Below the pieces are notes generated by a model that was given only the letters and a program-made list of their open reading frames with translations, was not told where the DNA came from and did no database searches. 64,000 nt of DNA from JBMNMU01 sp050953505 (GTDB lineage Bacteria > Bacillota > Clostridia > Peptostreptococcales > Anaerovoracaceae): positions 1 to 64,000 of the forward strand of contig JBMNMU010000001.1 of NCBI GenBank assembly GCA_050953505.1, in the 5' to 3' direction. Made by a program: the position numbers and the translations under genes. Shown here piece after piece: positions 25,927-35,547 of the stretch (position 1 is its first letter; each line of letters opens with the position of its first letter).

Positions 25927-26898
25927 GTGAAGCCGGATGAATATTTCAGAATGATGTATCCCTATATTGGACAAGCAAAGCAGCCAGCAGAGTATCTAGA
26001 TGACCTACTCTGCAATTTTGTCGTGGATGATGCAGACTTCGCCGGAAGCCCTCTGACTGATAAAACTCCAGATTACAAAAATCGCATATATAACGGATCG
26101 AAGCCGTTTCCAATATCACTTGCGGCACAGCTTCTAGACGCAAGTGACCCTATGTGCTTTTCAGCTTATATAAATGACAGCCTTTCTAATGACCTCGCAG
26201 AAAATCTTGAAAAGGAGTTAACAGAGCTTGGCATTGATATCCAAGGCGATGATGTCGCCGATAAATGCGCCAAGCTCTTTGTTTCAATTTTGACGGAAAC
26301 TGCGAGGCGAACAAAAAGAAAAGACACCCCCGCCGGTGCTGCTTCATATGGGAAGCAGAAACTAACAGGAGTGCCAATAGCAACTGTATATGTAAGGGAC
26401 GGAAAAATTTCAATTAACGGGCAGGTGTTTAACCTACATAAAAAAATAACTCCGCCCGAAGATATTGCCCAAGAGGAAATGCCATACATTAAGGCGCTAT
26501 TTGCTGCTTACGCACAAGCTACAGGTATGGCTTGTGTAACGAAAGATAATTTGTCTACACTTAACGCCAGATATCGCCGTAACTATTCGGATCAGCGTGA
26601 AAACTATTATAATGCTGTTCGGGTAGAGCGTTCAGTGCGTGAAATATTCGAGAATGGTGATGTGGAATTTGGCAAGATAAAGGAAGATGCTTACAACGGT
26701 ATCATTGATGTATGTTGGAATGATTTTGATGACGGTTTTAAACGCCTATTGGCTGTTTTAAATCAGGTGTCACAGATAACGCTAACAAAATCTTTTCTCA
26801 CGCAAATCAAAGATCTTATCAACAACAGCGAAAAGAAAGGCATTTGCCATATGCTGGTGAATGACGGGAAAATCCAGTGGGTGTTTGACGATGATTGA
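25927..26898 (+). CDS. ABC-3C system CTD-containing component
   Basis: 323-aa protein started at GTG 25927 (VKPDEYFRMMYPYIG), with AGGAG 8 bases upstream. An in-frame TTG at 25840 would add 29 residues without a binding site. The N-terminal two-thirds are of unknown fold ('PFPISLAAQLLDASDPMCFSAYINDSLS'; 'YGKQKLTGVPIATVYV'). The C-terminal region (about 210-323) has the helical pattern of the C-terminal domains of ABC-three-component systems ('YRRNYSDQRENYYNAVRVERSVREIF...YNGIIDVCWND'). In such systems this protein is thought to carry the recruited or effector part. It is followed, with overlap, by the middle component and ATPase. Confidence 0.7.
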   Translation: MKPDEYFRMMYPYIGQAKQPAEYLDDLLCNFVVDDADFAGSPLTDKTPDYKNRIYNGSKPFPISLAAQLLDASDPMCFSAYINDSLSNDLAENLEKELTELGIDIQGDDVADKCAKLFVSILTETARRTKRKDTPAGAASYGKQKLTGVPIATVYVRDGKISINGQVFNLHKKITPPEDIAQEEMPYIKALFAAYAQATGMACVTKDNLSTLNARYRRNYSDQRENYYNAVRVERSVREIFENGDVEFGKIKEDAYNGIIDVCWNDFDDGFKRLLAVLNQVSQITLTKSFLTQIKDLINNSEKKGICHMLVNDGKIQWVFDDD

Positions 26899-27334
26899 AC
26901 TGTTTAACACCCCGTTCGAAACTTCACTCCGCGTTCTTCTGACCCTACGCGTATTTGGAGAAGCTATGACGCTGGACAAAATTGCTGCCGCTGATTTTAT
27001 GACGATTTATGCTCGTGATTTTAGCCTTGCTGCGTACAACCTGAATGGTGACAACAGCTTAAGTTTTAGTGAAGTAGCGTCAAAGAGAGTGCTTGTTGGC
27101 AAGGCAATTAAGCAGCTTGTACTTAATAGGCTCGTATCAGCAGTACAAAACCGAAGCGGCTTTACATACGAAATAACAGCACAAGGAGCGCATATATGTG
27201 ACGAGCTGACTTCCGACTATACCGATGAGTATATTGTTATGTCTCAAGCGGTTTGCAAGTATATTGAAGGCAAGTCAGAAGTTGAAATTCTTGCAGAAAT
27301 TAATAAAAGAGCACTTAGCGGAAAGGAGGAGTGA
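26891..27334 (+). CDS. ABC-3C system middle component (winged-helix type)
   Basis: 147-aa protein from ATG 26891 (MIELFNTPFETSLRVLLTLR), overlapping the upstream stop by 8 bases. The opening 'FNTPFE.SLRVLLTL', then 'LDKIAAADFMTIYARDF', 'SFSEVASKRVLVGKAIKQLVLNRLVSAV' and 'YEITAQGAHICDEL' fit the middle component 2 family, a winged helix that links the CTD protein to the ATPase. It is two bases from the ATPase gene, so the three genes are one translation unit. Confidence 0.8.
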   Translation: MIELFNTPFETSLRVLLTLRVFGEAMTLDKIAAADFMTIYARDFSLAAYNLNGDNSLSFSEVASKRVLVGKAIKQLVLNRLVSAVQNRSGFTYEITAQGAHICDELTSDYTDEYIVMSQAVCKYIEGKSEVEILAEINKRALSGKEE

Positions 27335-27336
27335 AC

Positions 27337-29178
27337 ATGGCAGATTTTTATATAAATAAGCTGATAGTCAAGGGTGCCGGTAAAAAGGATGCTGTTGCAG
27401 AGTTTGACAGAGGGCTTACGATTATATCGGGTCCTTCAAACACAGGAAAAACCACCATCCTTCGTTGTATCGATTATATTTTTGGCAGTGATAATCTTCC
27501 GTTTGCGGGTGCCACGGGTTATGATACTATTATGCTTTTTGTCAGCACAGAAGATGGCTCGATTCAATTTACACGCAAACTGGAATCAAACAAAATCGAT
27601 GTAGTTAGTTCTGACGATAGAGTCGAAAGTGGTACTTATAAAGCCAGAAACGCGACGAAAACCATGGAATCTATCAGCAAGGTTTGGCTTGCTTTAATTG
27701 GTATAGAGGATGACCATGACATAATTGCCAACGAAAATTTTAGACCACAACATCTGACATGGCGCACCTTCCTGCCCGTCATCCTAATAAAGGAACGTCA
27801 GATAGAACGAGAGAGTTCTATCCTTATGCCAGAAGGCGGTGCAAAAAGCATACAGGGGCGCACAGCTTTCCTCTCATCTTTATTGTTTTTGATATACGGA
27901 AACGACTTCTCCAATTTTGATGAACGCGAAAGCAAAAAAGAACGAGCTATACGAAAAGCAGCAGTTGAAAAGTATATCAATAAAGAGCTTTCCGGAGTTG
28001 CAGACCGAAAACAAAGTATCCTTGATATGATTGGTGCATTTGACGGGTTGGACGTCCAAAAGGAAATTGATAATGCAGTTCAGGCATTATCGGATATCGA
28101 AGAAAAAATATCAGCCGCGATGTCAAACAGCCAGTCGTTACTCAACAGTATGCTAGCGAAGAAAGAGCGCTTGACAGAATGCCAAATGCTTATATCACGC
28201 TACGCTGCACTAAAAACACAGTACAGCGCAGACATAAAGCGGCTTTCATTTATCGTTGACGGCGAAACCGTTATGAAACATGTGTCGCATGATTCTACCT
28301 GCCCGTTTTGTAATGGGAAAATCCCGACGCAGAATACGAAATCTTACATTGAGGCTGCCCGATCCGAGCTTTCAAGGATAGTGGCTCAATATAACGACCT
28401 TGTTGGTGCAGAAGATGATATCAAACAACAAATACAGGAATTACAGACAGAGATTGTGCTACTGACAGAACAGAAAAGCAGTGTGGAAGAGCTGATAGCA
28501 AAAGATCTGCAGCCACAAGCCAGAGCTCTTTCTGAGACCATTGATGCTTATCGCGTATATATACAGTTAAACTATGAGCTCGATGTAATACACCGCCTCG
28601 CTGATGGATGGTATAGCGACCTGCGTGATATGCAGAACGAATATGTATCCGAAATTAAATATAAGCCAATGGACAAGTTTGATGACCGATTTTGGGAAGG
28701 GATGGATGCTGCACTAATTGAAATATTGACGGAGTGCAAGTACACGCCTCTTATCTCAGCGCGATTCTCAAAGAGCTCTTTCGACTTAGAAATCAACGGA
28801 CAAGCAAAAGCTTTAACGCAAGGTAAAGGTTACTGCTCCATTTTAAATACGATTGTGGTCATGGCATTTCGCAAATTCATGTTGGAAAATGCTGTTTACA
28901 ATCCTGGGCTATGTATCGTTGACACGCCGCTACATGGAATTGATGAGGGAACAAAGAATGAAACATCGGAGAGTGTACAAACCGCTTTGTTTCAGTACTT
29001 CATCAATAGCCGAGAAATGGGACAGCTGATAATCGTGGAAAACGAGCGGACGCTACCTAATCTCGATTATAATCAGAACGGTGTAAGACGAATCATCTTC
29101 ACAGGCATCGTCGGTGAAGATCAGTGTGGTTTTTTGCATGATTGCAAATTTGATATACCACAATCCCCAAAAGAGTGA
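27337..29178 (+). CDS. ABC-3C system SMC/Rad50-like ATPase
   Basis: 613-aa ATPase from ATG 27337, with AGGAGG 7 bases upstream. Walker A is 'ISGPSNTGKTTILRCIDYI' (about residues 31-49). A long coiled coil is interrupted near residue 325 by a zinc-hook-like CxxC (STCPFCNGKIP). The C-terminal half has a signature region 'KALTQGKGYCSILNTIV' and Walker B 'LCIVDTPLHGIDEGT'. The coiled-coil ABC architecture with a hook suggests DNA binding and conformational signalling to the CTD partner. Confidence 0.85.
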   Translation: MADFYINKLIVKGAGKKDAVAEFDRGLTIISGPSNTGKTTILRCIDYIFGSDNLPFAGATGYDTIMLFVSTEDGSIQFTRKLESNKIDVVSSDDRVESGTYKARNATKTMESISKVWLALIGIEDDHDIIANENFRPQHLTWRTFLPVILIKERQIERESSILMPEGGAKSIQGRTAFLSSLLFLIYGNDFSNFDERESKKERAIRKAAVEKYINKELSGVADRKQSILDMIGAFDGLDVQKEIDNAVQALSDIEEKISAAMSNSQSLLNSMLAKKERLTECQMLISRYAALKTQYSADIKRLSFIVDGETVMKHVSHDSTCPFCNGKIPTQNTKSYIEAARSELSRIVAQYNDLVGAEDDIKQQIQELQTEIVLLTEQKSSVEELIAKDLQPQARALSETIDAYRVYIQLNYELDVIHRLADGWYSDLRDMQNEYVSEIKYKPMDKFDDRFWEGMDAALIEILTECKYTPLISARFSKSSFDLEINGQAKALTQGKGYCSILNTIVVMAFRKFMLENAVYNPGLCIVDTPLHGIDEGTKNETSESVQTALFQYFINSREMGQLIIVENERTLPNLDYNQNGVRRIIFTGIVGEDQCGFLHDCKFDIPQSPKE

Positions 29179-29192
29179 TATGAGGTGGTATC

Positions 29193-29399
29193 GTGCATTT
29201 TAGTTACAATAACTTATGGAAGTTATTAATCGACAAAAACATGAACAAGCAGGATTTGCGAAAAATAACAGGTATCAGTTCCGCTTCAATTGCCAAGCTG
29301 GGCAAAGGCGAGAATGTAAATACCGAAGTGCTCCTGCGTATATGTAAGGCACTAAATTGTGATATATCTGATATTATGGAATTCGTCCCGGATGAATGA
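29193..29399 (+). CDS. XRE-family transcriptional regulator
   Basis: 68-aa single-domain Cro/C1-type helix-turn-helix protein, GTG start with GAGGTGG upstream. 'LWKLLIDKNMNKQDLRKITGISSASIAKLGKGENVNTEVLLRICKALNCDISDIMEFVPDE' is the complete domain. It is 14 bases after the ABC-3C ATPase and overlaps the open region before the radical SAM gene. It is likely an operon autoregulator; the palindromes near the 25.7-kb promoter are candidate targets. Confidence 0.88.
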   Translation: MHFSYNNLWKLLIDKNMNKQDLRKITGISSASIAKLGKGENVNTEVLLRICKALNCDISDIMEFVPDE

Positions 29400-29446
29400 C
29401 CATGAATGATCTATATATAAAATCTACGTCTACCTTGGAGGAACAA

Positions 29447-30598
29447 ATGAAAATTGGCATTATAGATGCAGACTTGTTGGGTCGAAAAAAACATAGATTT
29501 CCTAATTTGGCATGCGAGAAAATTTCTGGCTATTGGAAGGAACGAGGGGCAGAAGTAAATCTCCTGATGAATTACAATTGGTCGGACGATTATGACCATA
29601 TATATATATCTAAAGTTTTTACTGATACTCCGATTCCCGATTGGGTACGTGAAACCGAAAAAGTACATATAGGTGGAACTGGATTCTATTTTGATAAAGC
29701 TCCTAACCTTCCAGATGAAATTGAACATCATATGCCCGACTATCATTTATATGATGAGTGGATTCAGGGAGAAGTTTTCCGCGCAAATGCAGAAGCTCAA
29801 AAAGCCGGAAAGCTGTTTAAAGAATCGTCCTTTATGGTGCAGTTTAAGGAATATACCGATTATAGTATTGGTTTCATCACTCGAGGTTGCTTTAGGAAAT
29901 GCAAATTCTGTGTAAACCAGAAGTACAATCATGTTTTTGAACACAGCAGTCTTAACGAATTCTACGACCCGAGCAGACCAAAGATTTGTCTGCTTGATGA
30001 CAACTTCTTTGGGTGCCCAAATTGGCGAACATTATTACTAGAATTGATTGATACCCAAAGGCCTTTTAAGTTTAAACAGGGCATGGATGAGCGTATTCTC
30101 ACCGATGAAAAATGTGAATTGCTCTTTAGTGCAAACTACGATGGGGATTATACATTTGCATTTGATAATGTTGCGGATTATGACCTTATACATAAAAAGC
30201 TGAAAATGATCCGTAAATATACAAAATCTAAAAGTGTAAAATTTTATGTGCTTGTCGGATTTGAAAGCACTGATGCCGTTGACATTGCAAACGCTTTTAA
30301 ACGTGTTGAACTTTTGATGAAATATAAATGTCTACCATATATCATGCGATATCAGGATAAAAACTATTGCCCATGGAAAGAGTCAGAGTATCGTGGAATG
30401 TATATTACGCTTGCACGTTGGTGCAATCAACCAAACATATTTAAAAAGATGAGTTTTAGGCAGTTTTGCGAAGCAAATCAAGCACTACATAAAACTGAAG
30501 GAACCTATTGTTCAGCAATGCGAGCATTGATAGATTTTGAATCAAAACATCCTAATATCGCAGCACGATATTTTGATTTGAGATTTGAAGAAATCTGA
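29447..30598 (+). CDS. Radical SAM protein in defence island
   Basis: 383-aa protein from ATG 29447 (MKIGIIDADLLGRKKHRFPN), with GGAGG 5 bases upstream; an in-frame ATG at 29402 lacks that. Residues 1-100 look like a Rossmann/B12-binding-type domain without an obvious cobalamin motif. 'GFITRGCFRKCKFCVNQ' holds the CxxxCxxC that binds the 4Fe-4S cluster (Cys 148, 152, 155). A TIM-barrel-like remainder follows ('LLDDNFFGCPNWRTLLLELI', 'FKQGMDERIL', 'FYVLVGFESTD'). Related proteins occur in phages and mobile elements with unknown substrates. Here it lies between a regulator and nucleic-acid enzymes, so a role in modifying a nucleic acid or nucleotide is possible but unproven. Confidence 0.85.
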   Translation: MKIGIIDADLLGRKKHRFPNLACEKISGYWKERGAEVNLLMNYNWSDDYDHIYISKVFTDTPIPDWVRETEKVHIGGTGFYFDKAPNLPDEIEHHMPDYHLYDEWIQGEVFRANAEAQKAGKLFKESSFMVQFKEYTDYSIGFITRGCFRKCKFCVNQKYNHVFEHSSLNEFYDPSRPKICLLDDNFFGCPNWRTLLLELIDTQRPFKFKQGMDERILTDEKCELLFSANYDGDYTFAFDNVADYDLIHKKLKMIRKYTKSKSVKFYVLVGFESTDAVDIANAFKRVELLMKYKCLPYIMRYQDKNYCPWKESEYRGMYITLARWCNQPNIFKKMSFRQFCEANQALHKTEGTYCSAMRALIDFESKHPNIAARYFDLRFEEI

Positions 30599-30612
30599 AT
30601 GGGAGGAAGGAA

Positions 30613-31323
30613 ATGGGTTTTTACATAGCGTGGAAAAATAAACTTGAATGCGATGATGATGACCAAGACTTTGTATGCAATTTCTTGCTTCCTTCAACGG
30701 ATGCCGTAAATGCCCTGTTGCAGAGTTCGGAGGAAGAGCTAAATGCAGCATTTGAAATAATCAAGTCAACACCACTACCGCGTTTTTTTGACTGTTTTAT
30801 TGACATTGCTGGAAATGAATCTCTTACTACTGCAGACATCCCTTGTTTTAGCAGTTTTGAAAATGGTGCGTCACGATTGAATGAATTATTAGAGTTTTCT
30901 CCAGAAGGTGCTACTTTTGAGGAAATAGGTTACCAACTAATGAATTCCGTTAAGTCAGGTGCAAGAGTTAAATATGGTGAAAACCATTCAAAGCTTGCTG
31001 CTATGATGAGTCTCGTGATTATATCAAACACGCGACCAATAGTGGTTAAGCCAACTCCATGGGGGTCATTTTTAACCAGATATTCGTTTGCTGAAAAAGC
31101 AGACATACTAAAAAAATTACTTCTACGAGATGTGTGTGTCAAAAGCATACTATCAAAAGCCTTTATAGGACCTGTAAATTATAGAGATGTAGTTTCGTTT
31201 TTATCACCATCAACTATGATACGCCGTCGCACAAATGTAAAAAAGCTAATAGAGTTCATATTGATTGACTCAGAGAGAGAAATTTATTTGTCAAACATTA
31301 ATTGGGAAGTGGAGGTGATTTGA
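30613..31323 (+). CDS. Unknown protein, 236 aa, upstream of PLD-helicase
   Basis: Starts at ATG 30613 with GGAGG and 6-base spacing; its TGA directly abuts the ATG of the next gene. The sequence begins MGFYIAWKNKLECDDDD and is mixed alpha/beta. It has a helical middle (SRLNELLEFSPEGATFEEIGYQLMNSV), 'KLAAMMSLVIISNTRPIVVKPTPWG' and a basic C-terminal part ('STMIRRRTNVKKLIEFILIDSERE') that looks like a winged-helix end. No family recognised. Its tight coupling to the PLD-helicase gene indicates a shared function. Confidence 0.75.
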   Translation: MGFYIAWKNKLECDDDDQDFVCNFLLPSTDAVNALLQSSEEELNAAFEIIKSTPLPRFFDCFIDIAGNESLTTADIPCFSSFENGASRLNELLEFSPEGATFEEIGYQLMNSVKSGARVKYGENHSKLAAMMSLVIISNTRPIVVKPTPWGSFLTRYSFAEKADILKKLLLRDVCVKSILSKAFIGPVNYRDVVSFLSPSTMIRRRTNVKKLIEFILIDSEREIYLSNINWEVEVI

Positions 31324-33384
31324 ATGGGTTTAAGAGAGCTAAAGCTATCACCAAGCTATGAAACCACAGAAAGCAAGTCTCAGCTTTTGGATGACTTTTA
31401 TATTCCCGTACTTGAAAATGCTTGTAAATACTATCGAATTGCTGGTTTTTTTAGTTCTTCAGCACTTTCTGTTGCCGCCAAAGGAATTGAGGGGCTTGTA
31501 AATAACGGCGGAAAAATGTATCTGCTTATTTCACCAGAAATATCTGAAGAAGACTATAAAATAATTAAAGAACATGGTCTTAATGCAGATTCATCTGTTT
31601 TTTCAGAGTTATCGTTTGAAACAACGCAAGATGAAAACCTTAAGGCTCTTGCTTGGCTCTTAGACAACAGAAAACTGGAAATTAAAATTGTTGTCGGGAA
31701 AAAATCCCGTAATAGCTTATTCCATCAGAAAATCGGTATTATTTTTGACAATGCTGGTGACATGATTTCTTTTTCCGGTTCCATCAATGAAACGGCACAA
31801 GCGTGGATAAGTAATATTGAAGAATTTAAAGTTTTTTGCTCTTGGGAGCCTGGTCAACTAGATTACCTTCAGTCAGACCTAACTAAGTTTTTGGCATATT
31901 GGAAAGATCAACGCCCTGACATTGCTGATGTATATGATATTCCAGAGTCGATAAAAGCACAGATAGTGAAGGTTAAGCCTAGGGACATCTGGGATCTTAA
32001 TATAATGCGCCGATATAGAAAGGATAAAAAAATCAGTGAAAACAAACTGAGTCTTTTTCCACATCAAGAACGTGCCGTTTATGCTTGGAAGACTAATGGT
32101 TATTCATTGTTAATGGAGATGGCAACTGGCACAGGTAAAACAAGAACCGCTATTGGTTGCCTTTTGGACAAACTTAATGACAGTGAAACTTTATTGACTA
32201 TCGTGGCAACCCCACAAAATACGCTTTCACGGCAGTGGCGTGAGGATTTAATAAAATTAAACATCACGCTCGACAGAGAAGGGATTATTGATGGTAGCAA
32301 TAGTAAATGGAAAAAGGATTTAGAGTTTATTCTTTTGGATTTAAGTGATAAGAAGATCAAGACGGCTATTATATTCACGACCCATGACACAGCATCATCA
32401 GAGCGTTTTGTTAATATTATTCGAAAAAACAAATATAACACTAAAATTCTCTTTATAGGCGATGAGGTACATGCCACTGGGGCCGCAAAGCAAAGGAATG
32501 CGCTACTTCCCGAATATGACTATCGAATTGGACTCAGTGCTACACCAGAAAGAATGTTCGACGAGGGTGGCACTTCTCTCATACGTGAGTATTTTGGCAA
32601 TAAATCATTTGAGTTCACTATCGCAGATGCATTAAAAACAATCAATCCTCTTACTGGAAAGCCATTCTTGAATACGTTTAGTTATCACCCTATTTTTGTT
32701 CGACTAACCGAGAGCGAAAGCAAGAAGTATGGTAAGATTAGTCAACTTATTGCTATATTAAAGGCAAAGGATAATTATGATCCTGATGAATTACAACGAT
32801 TGTATGACCGTAGAGCTGAAATAGGGAAAAATGCAGAAAATAAGTTTGAAGCTTTAGCGAATCTTTTAGATTCAATGGTACCTGAAACTATTCAAGACAC
32901 GATACTCTTTGTTTCGGACAAGCAGATTCAACGTGGATTTGATATTTTAAGCTCAAGAAAAATCAAGCGAGCTAAAATTACAGAAAGTGAATCTGCGTCA
33001 AAGGTTGTAAATGATGAGGGTGACACTGAACGACAAGAGATAATTGCCCAGTTTGTACGTCGTCAATTACAAGTATTGGTAGGTATTAAATGCCTTGATG
33101 AAGGTATTGATATCCCGAATGCACGCGTTGCTATTTTGATGGCAAGCAGTACAAACCCGCGTGAGTTTGTGCAGCGTGTTGGGCGTGTTATCCGTCAAGC
33201 ACCAGATAAGCAGCCTTCCGAAATATATGATTTTATTGCTGTCCCTTATGAAGGTGATGCTGGAACAGGCTTGCTTGAAAAAGAAGCACGCCGAGCGGCG
33301 CACATTGCTGCTAATGCAATAAACTATGATGAGGTAAAAGCCTTATTCTTGGAGAATGGAGTTGATTTAGATGCCAATCAGTGA
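31324..33384 (+). CDS. PLD-nuclease / SF2 helicase fusion
   Basis: 686-aa two-domain protein. Residues 1-200 are a phospholipase D-like nuclease domain with 'LFHQKIGIIFDNAGDMISFSGSINETAQAW' (His134-x-Lys136). From about residue 240 it is a superfamily 2 helicase: 'FPHQERAVYAW', Walker A 'MATGTGKTRTAIG' (265-273), DEVH box at 380-383, 'GLSATPERM' (motif III), and C-terminal 'GIKCLDEGIDIPNARVAI' and 'FVQRVGRVIRQ' (motif VI). Such fusions occur in restriction and defence loci as DNA-translocating nucleases. It overlaps the following 59-aa gene. Confidence 0.9.
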   Translation: MGLRELKLSPSYETTESKSQLLDDFYIPVLENACKYYRIAGFFSSSALSVAAKGIEGLVNNGGKMYLLISPEISEEDYKIIKEHGLNADSSVFSELSFETTQDENLKALAWLLDNRKLEIKIVVGKKSRNSLFHQKIGIIFDNAGDMISFSGSINETAQAWISNIEEFKVFCSWEPGQLDYLQSDLTKFLAYWKDQRPDIADVYDIPESIKAQIVKVKPRDIWDLNIMRRYRKDKKISENKLSLFPHQERAVYAWKTNGYSLLMEMATGTGKTRTAIGCLLDKLNDSETLLTIVATPQNTLSRQWREDLIKLNITLDREGIIDGSNSKWKKDLEFILLDLSDKKIKTAIIFTTHDTASSERFVNIIRKNKYNTKILFIGDEVHATGAAKQRNALLPEYDYRIGLSATPERMFDEGGTSLIREYFGNKSFEFTIADALKTINPLTGKPFLNTFSYHPIFVRLTESESKKYGKISQLIAILKAKDNYDPDELQRLYDRRAEIGKNAENKFEALANLLDSMVPETIQDTILFVSDKQIQRGFDILSSRKIKRAKITESESASKVVNDEGDTERQEIIAQFVRRQLQVLVGIKCLDEGIDIPNARVAILMASSTNPREFVQRVGRVIRQAPDKQPSEIYDFIAVPYEGDAGTGLLEKEARRAAHIAANAINYDEVKALFLENGVDLDANQ

Positions 33385-33550
33385 AAAGATTATTAAACGA
33401 GTTAAAGATGCAAATGTGACAGCAAAGGAAAAAGAGCTTATGCTTGAAATTCTCAAAGTAGAAGATAAGGGAGTTTTCCGTTACAGTGCTGATTATGAGA
33501 AGATTATTAAGGACTATATCGCAACGTTAGAAATAAAGGGGGAAGACTGA
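33371..33550 (+). CDS. Small coupled protein, 59 aa, between helicase and DndD-like ATPase
   Basis: ATG 33371 lies 9 bases after GGAG, inside the last codons of the helicase gene. The stop TGA shares its A with the ATG of the next gene (TGATG). The 59 residues (MPISEKIIKRVKDANVTAKEKELMLEILK...) form a basic helical protein with a short 'GVFRYSADYEKIIKDYI' end. No homologue is recognised. The overlap on both sides and the clean binding site make it a real gene that simple length filters miss. It is likely a small subunit of the adjacent ATPase. Confidence 0.75.
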   Translation: MPISEKIIKRVKDANVTAKEKELMLEILKVEDKGVFRYSADYEKIIKDYIATLEIKGED

Positions 33551-35547
33551 TGAGCGTCATAATTGATAAAATCGTCTTTGAAAATTATCGCCAGTATGGT
33601 ACAGGGGCTTTACATTTCAACCATACAAAGGACGGCCTTCTCTCTATTCTTGTGGCGAAAAACGGTACTGGAAAAACCACATTGCTAAATGCTATAACGT
33701 GGTGCTTGTACGACAAAGAATTGCATCTAGCAGATGCTAAGAAGGCTCTTCCGTTGATAAATTCTGCTTCAGTAAAACATGTATCGCCAGGCGAGATTAT
33801 TCCCGTTACTGTTGCGATTACTATTCTTGATGATAATACAATCATTGAATTTAAAAGAACAGTTGGTTTTAAAGTCTCGTCTGACTCTGCTGGCAAAACA
33901 AGAGTATTGGCTGGGCATTCAACTTTTACCGCAACTCTTACCCCCGCGGGAGATTTTTCAAATACTACAGTAAAAACTGGAGTTGATGCTGAAGTCATTG
34001 TTAAACAGTACTTTGACGAGGCTATTTTCAAGTTTTATTTCTTCGATGGTGAAAAACTGCGCGATTTTTTCACAGCAAATCAAGCAAACTCTATACAACA
34101 GTCTATTTTCAATATTTCACAAGTGACCTTGCTTGATAATGCTTGTAGCCGGTTACAAAAAATGCACAATGAACGGATAAAAAAGTTGGAAAAGGATGCT
34201 CCTGATATAGCGGCATTGAACGCTGAACGCGAAAAGCAGGAAAAGCGGTTAAATACTGCTATGGAAAATCTTACGGATAGTAGAGAACTTGTAACAGAAC
34301 TAACTCACCAACGAGAGAAATTAGATGAGATTCTTCGCGGATATGCTCCTGTCAAAAAGCTGCAAAAAGAACGACAAGAGTTAGAGTCTCAGCTTACTCG
34401 CATTGACAGGGAGGAAGATGAATACCGTGTAAACAGGGCGACATTTATTCGTCAATATATGGTTTTACTTTCACTATATCCGCGTTTAAAGAGAACACTG
34501 ACACTCATCAATGAAAAAGAAGAAGACGGAGATTTACCGCCGGCTATTGACAAAGCTCAAGTTAAAAGGCTACTTGATCATTTTGATGAACCTTGTCCAT
34601 TGTGCAATAGTCCTCTTGATGAGAATTGTCGTCAACATTTAGAGGGGCTAATGCAAAAAATATCTGTTTCATCCAACACTTCTAATTACCTTAAAGAAAT
34701 TAAAGGGCCATTGGAAACTTACATGGAGCAGGTGCAGCTATTCAAAGCAAAGTTGGATGCACTTCGACAGACGGAAATGGACATTTCTGATAGGAAGACT
34801 GTTGTATCAAGTCGGCTTCAAGAGATTACCAGTGCACTTGTTAACTTTGAAAGCGAAAGCGATCAGATTAATGTTGCAAAAACAGAAGAAAAGCGTGCTA
34901 GTATAATTAGTCAGATCAATGCAGCAAACCAAACAATTGGCGCTGCCAAAACAACAATTACGGCTTGCAATGAGCGCCTTGCTAATATTGAGACCGACCT
35001 AACTGCTGCTTTGCAGAAAATGAGTGAACATGATGATATCCGTAAACAGATTACAGTTATTGATATGCTTCACACCAATTTCAAGCGAATAAAAAATAGC
35101 ATCATGGAGGAAATGAAAAATGAAATTGAAACGATTACTTGGAATTTCTTTGACTCTATGATTTGGAAACGCAACACATTCGGCAGTATATCTATTAGTG
35201 AACAATATGATATCGCAGTGTACAATAAAGACCACACCGAAATGACTGGGTCTTTGAGTGCAACTGAGCAGATGGCTCTTGCATATGCCTTTACACTAGC
35301 AATTCATAAGGCCTCTGGTAAGAATTGTCCACTTGTAATAGACTCACCCTTAGGTCGTGTTTCGGATGATAATAGAGAAAATATGGCACGTGCTCTACGG
35401 GATGTCAGCAGGAACAAACAGATAATTATGCTGTTTACTCCAGATGAATATTCTGAATCCGTAAAACAAATCTATGATGGTGTTGCAGAAGTTCGTACGT
35501 TGAATTTATCTGATGATGAAAATTACATAGAAGGGATTGAACACTAA
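33550..35547 (+). CDS. DndD/Rad50-like AAA ATPase with zinc hook
   Basis: 665-aa SMC-like ATPase. The N-terminus 'IDKIVFENYRQYGTGALHFN' and Walker A 'LVAKNGTGKTTLLNAITWCLY' (about residues 34-54) resemble DndD. A DndD-like 'FFDGEKLRDFF' segment follows near residue 163. A long coiled coil with 'CPLCNSPLDENC' at its tip (about residue 350) is a zinc hook. The ABC signature 'GSLSATEQMALAYAF' and Walker B 'CPLVIDSPLGRVSDDNR' close it. No DndB, C or E partners are present, so it is not a standard phosphorothioation locus. Its stop overlaps the next ATG (TAATG). Confidence 0.88.
   Translation: MSVIIDKIVFENYRQYGTGALHFNHTKDGLLSILVAKNGTGKTTLLNAITWCLYDKELHLADAKKALPLINSASVKHVSPGEIIPVTVAITILDDNTIIEFKRTVGFKVSSDSAGKTRVLAGHSTFTATLTPAGDFSNTTVKTGVDAEVIVKQYFDEAIFKFYFFDGEKLRDFFTANQANSIQQSIFNISQVTLLDNACSRLQKMHNERIKKLEKDAPDIAALNAEREKQEKRLNTAMENLTDSRELVTELTHQREKLDEILRGYAPVKKLQKERQELESQLTRIDREEDEYRVNRATFIRQYMVLLSLYPRLKRTLTLINEKEEDGDLPPAIDKAQVKRLLDHFDEPCPLCNSPLDENCRQHLEGLMQKISVSSNTSNYLKEIKGPLETYMEQVQLFKAKLDALRQTEMDISDRKTVVSSRLQEITSALVNFESESDQINVAKTEEKRASIISQINAANQTIGAAKTTITACNERLANIETDLTAALQKMSEHDDIRKQITVIDMLHTNFKRIKNSIMEEMKNEIETITWNFFDSMIWKRNTFGSISISEQYDIAVYNKDHTEMTGSLSATEQMALAYAFTLAIHKASGKNCPLVIDSPLGRVSDDNRENMARALRDVSRNKQIIMLFTPDEYSESVKQIYDGVAEVRTLNLSDDENYIEGIEH

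Noticed and set aside
33550..35547. A DNA phosphorothioation (dnd) locus.
   Set aside because: Only a DndD-like ATPase is present. No DndC-type sulfurtransferase, DndB or clear DndE is visible, so the dnd name is not justified.
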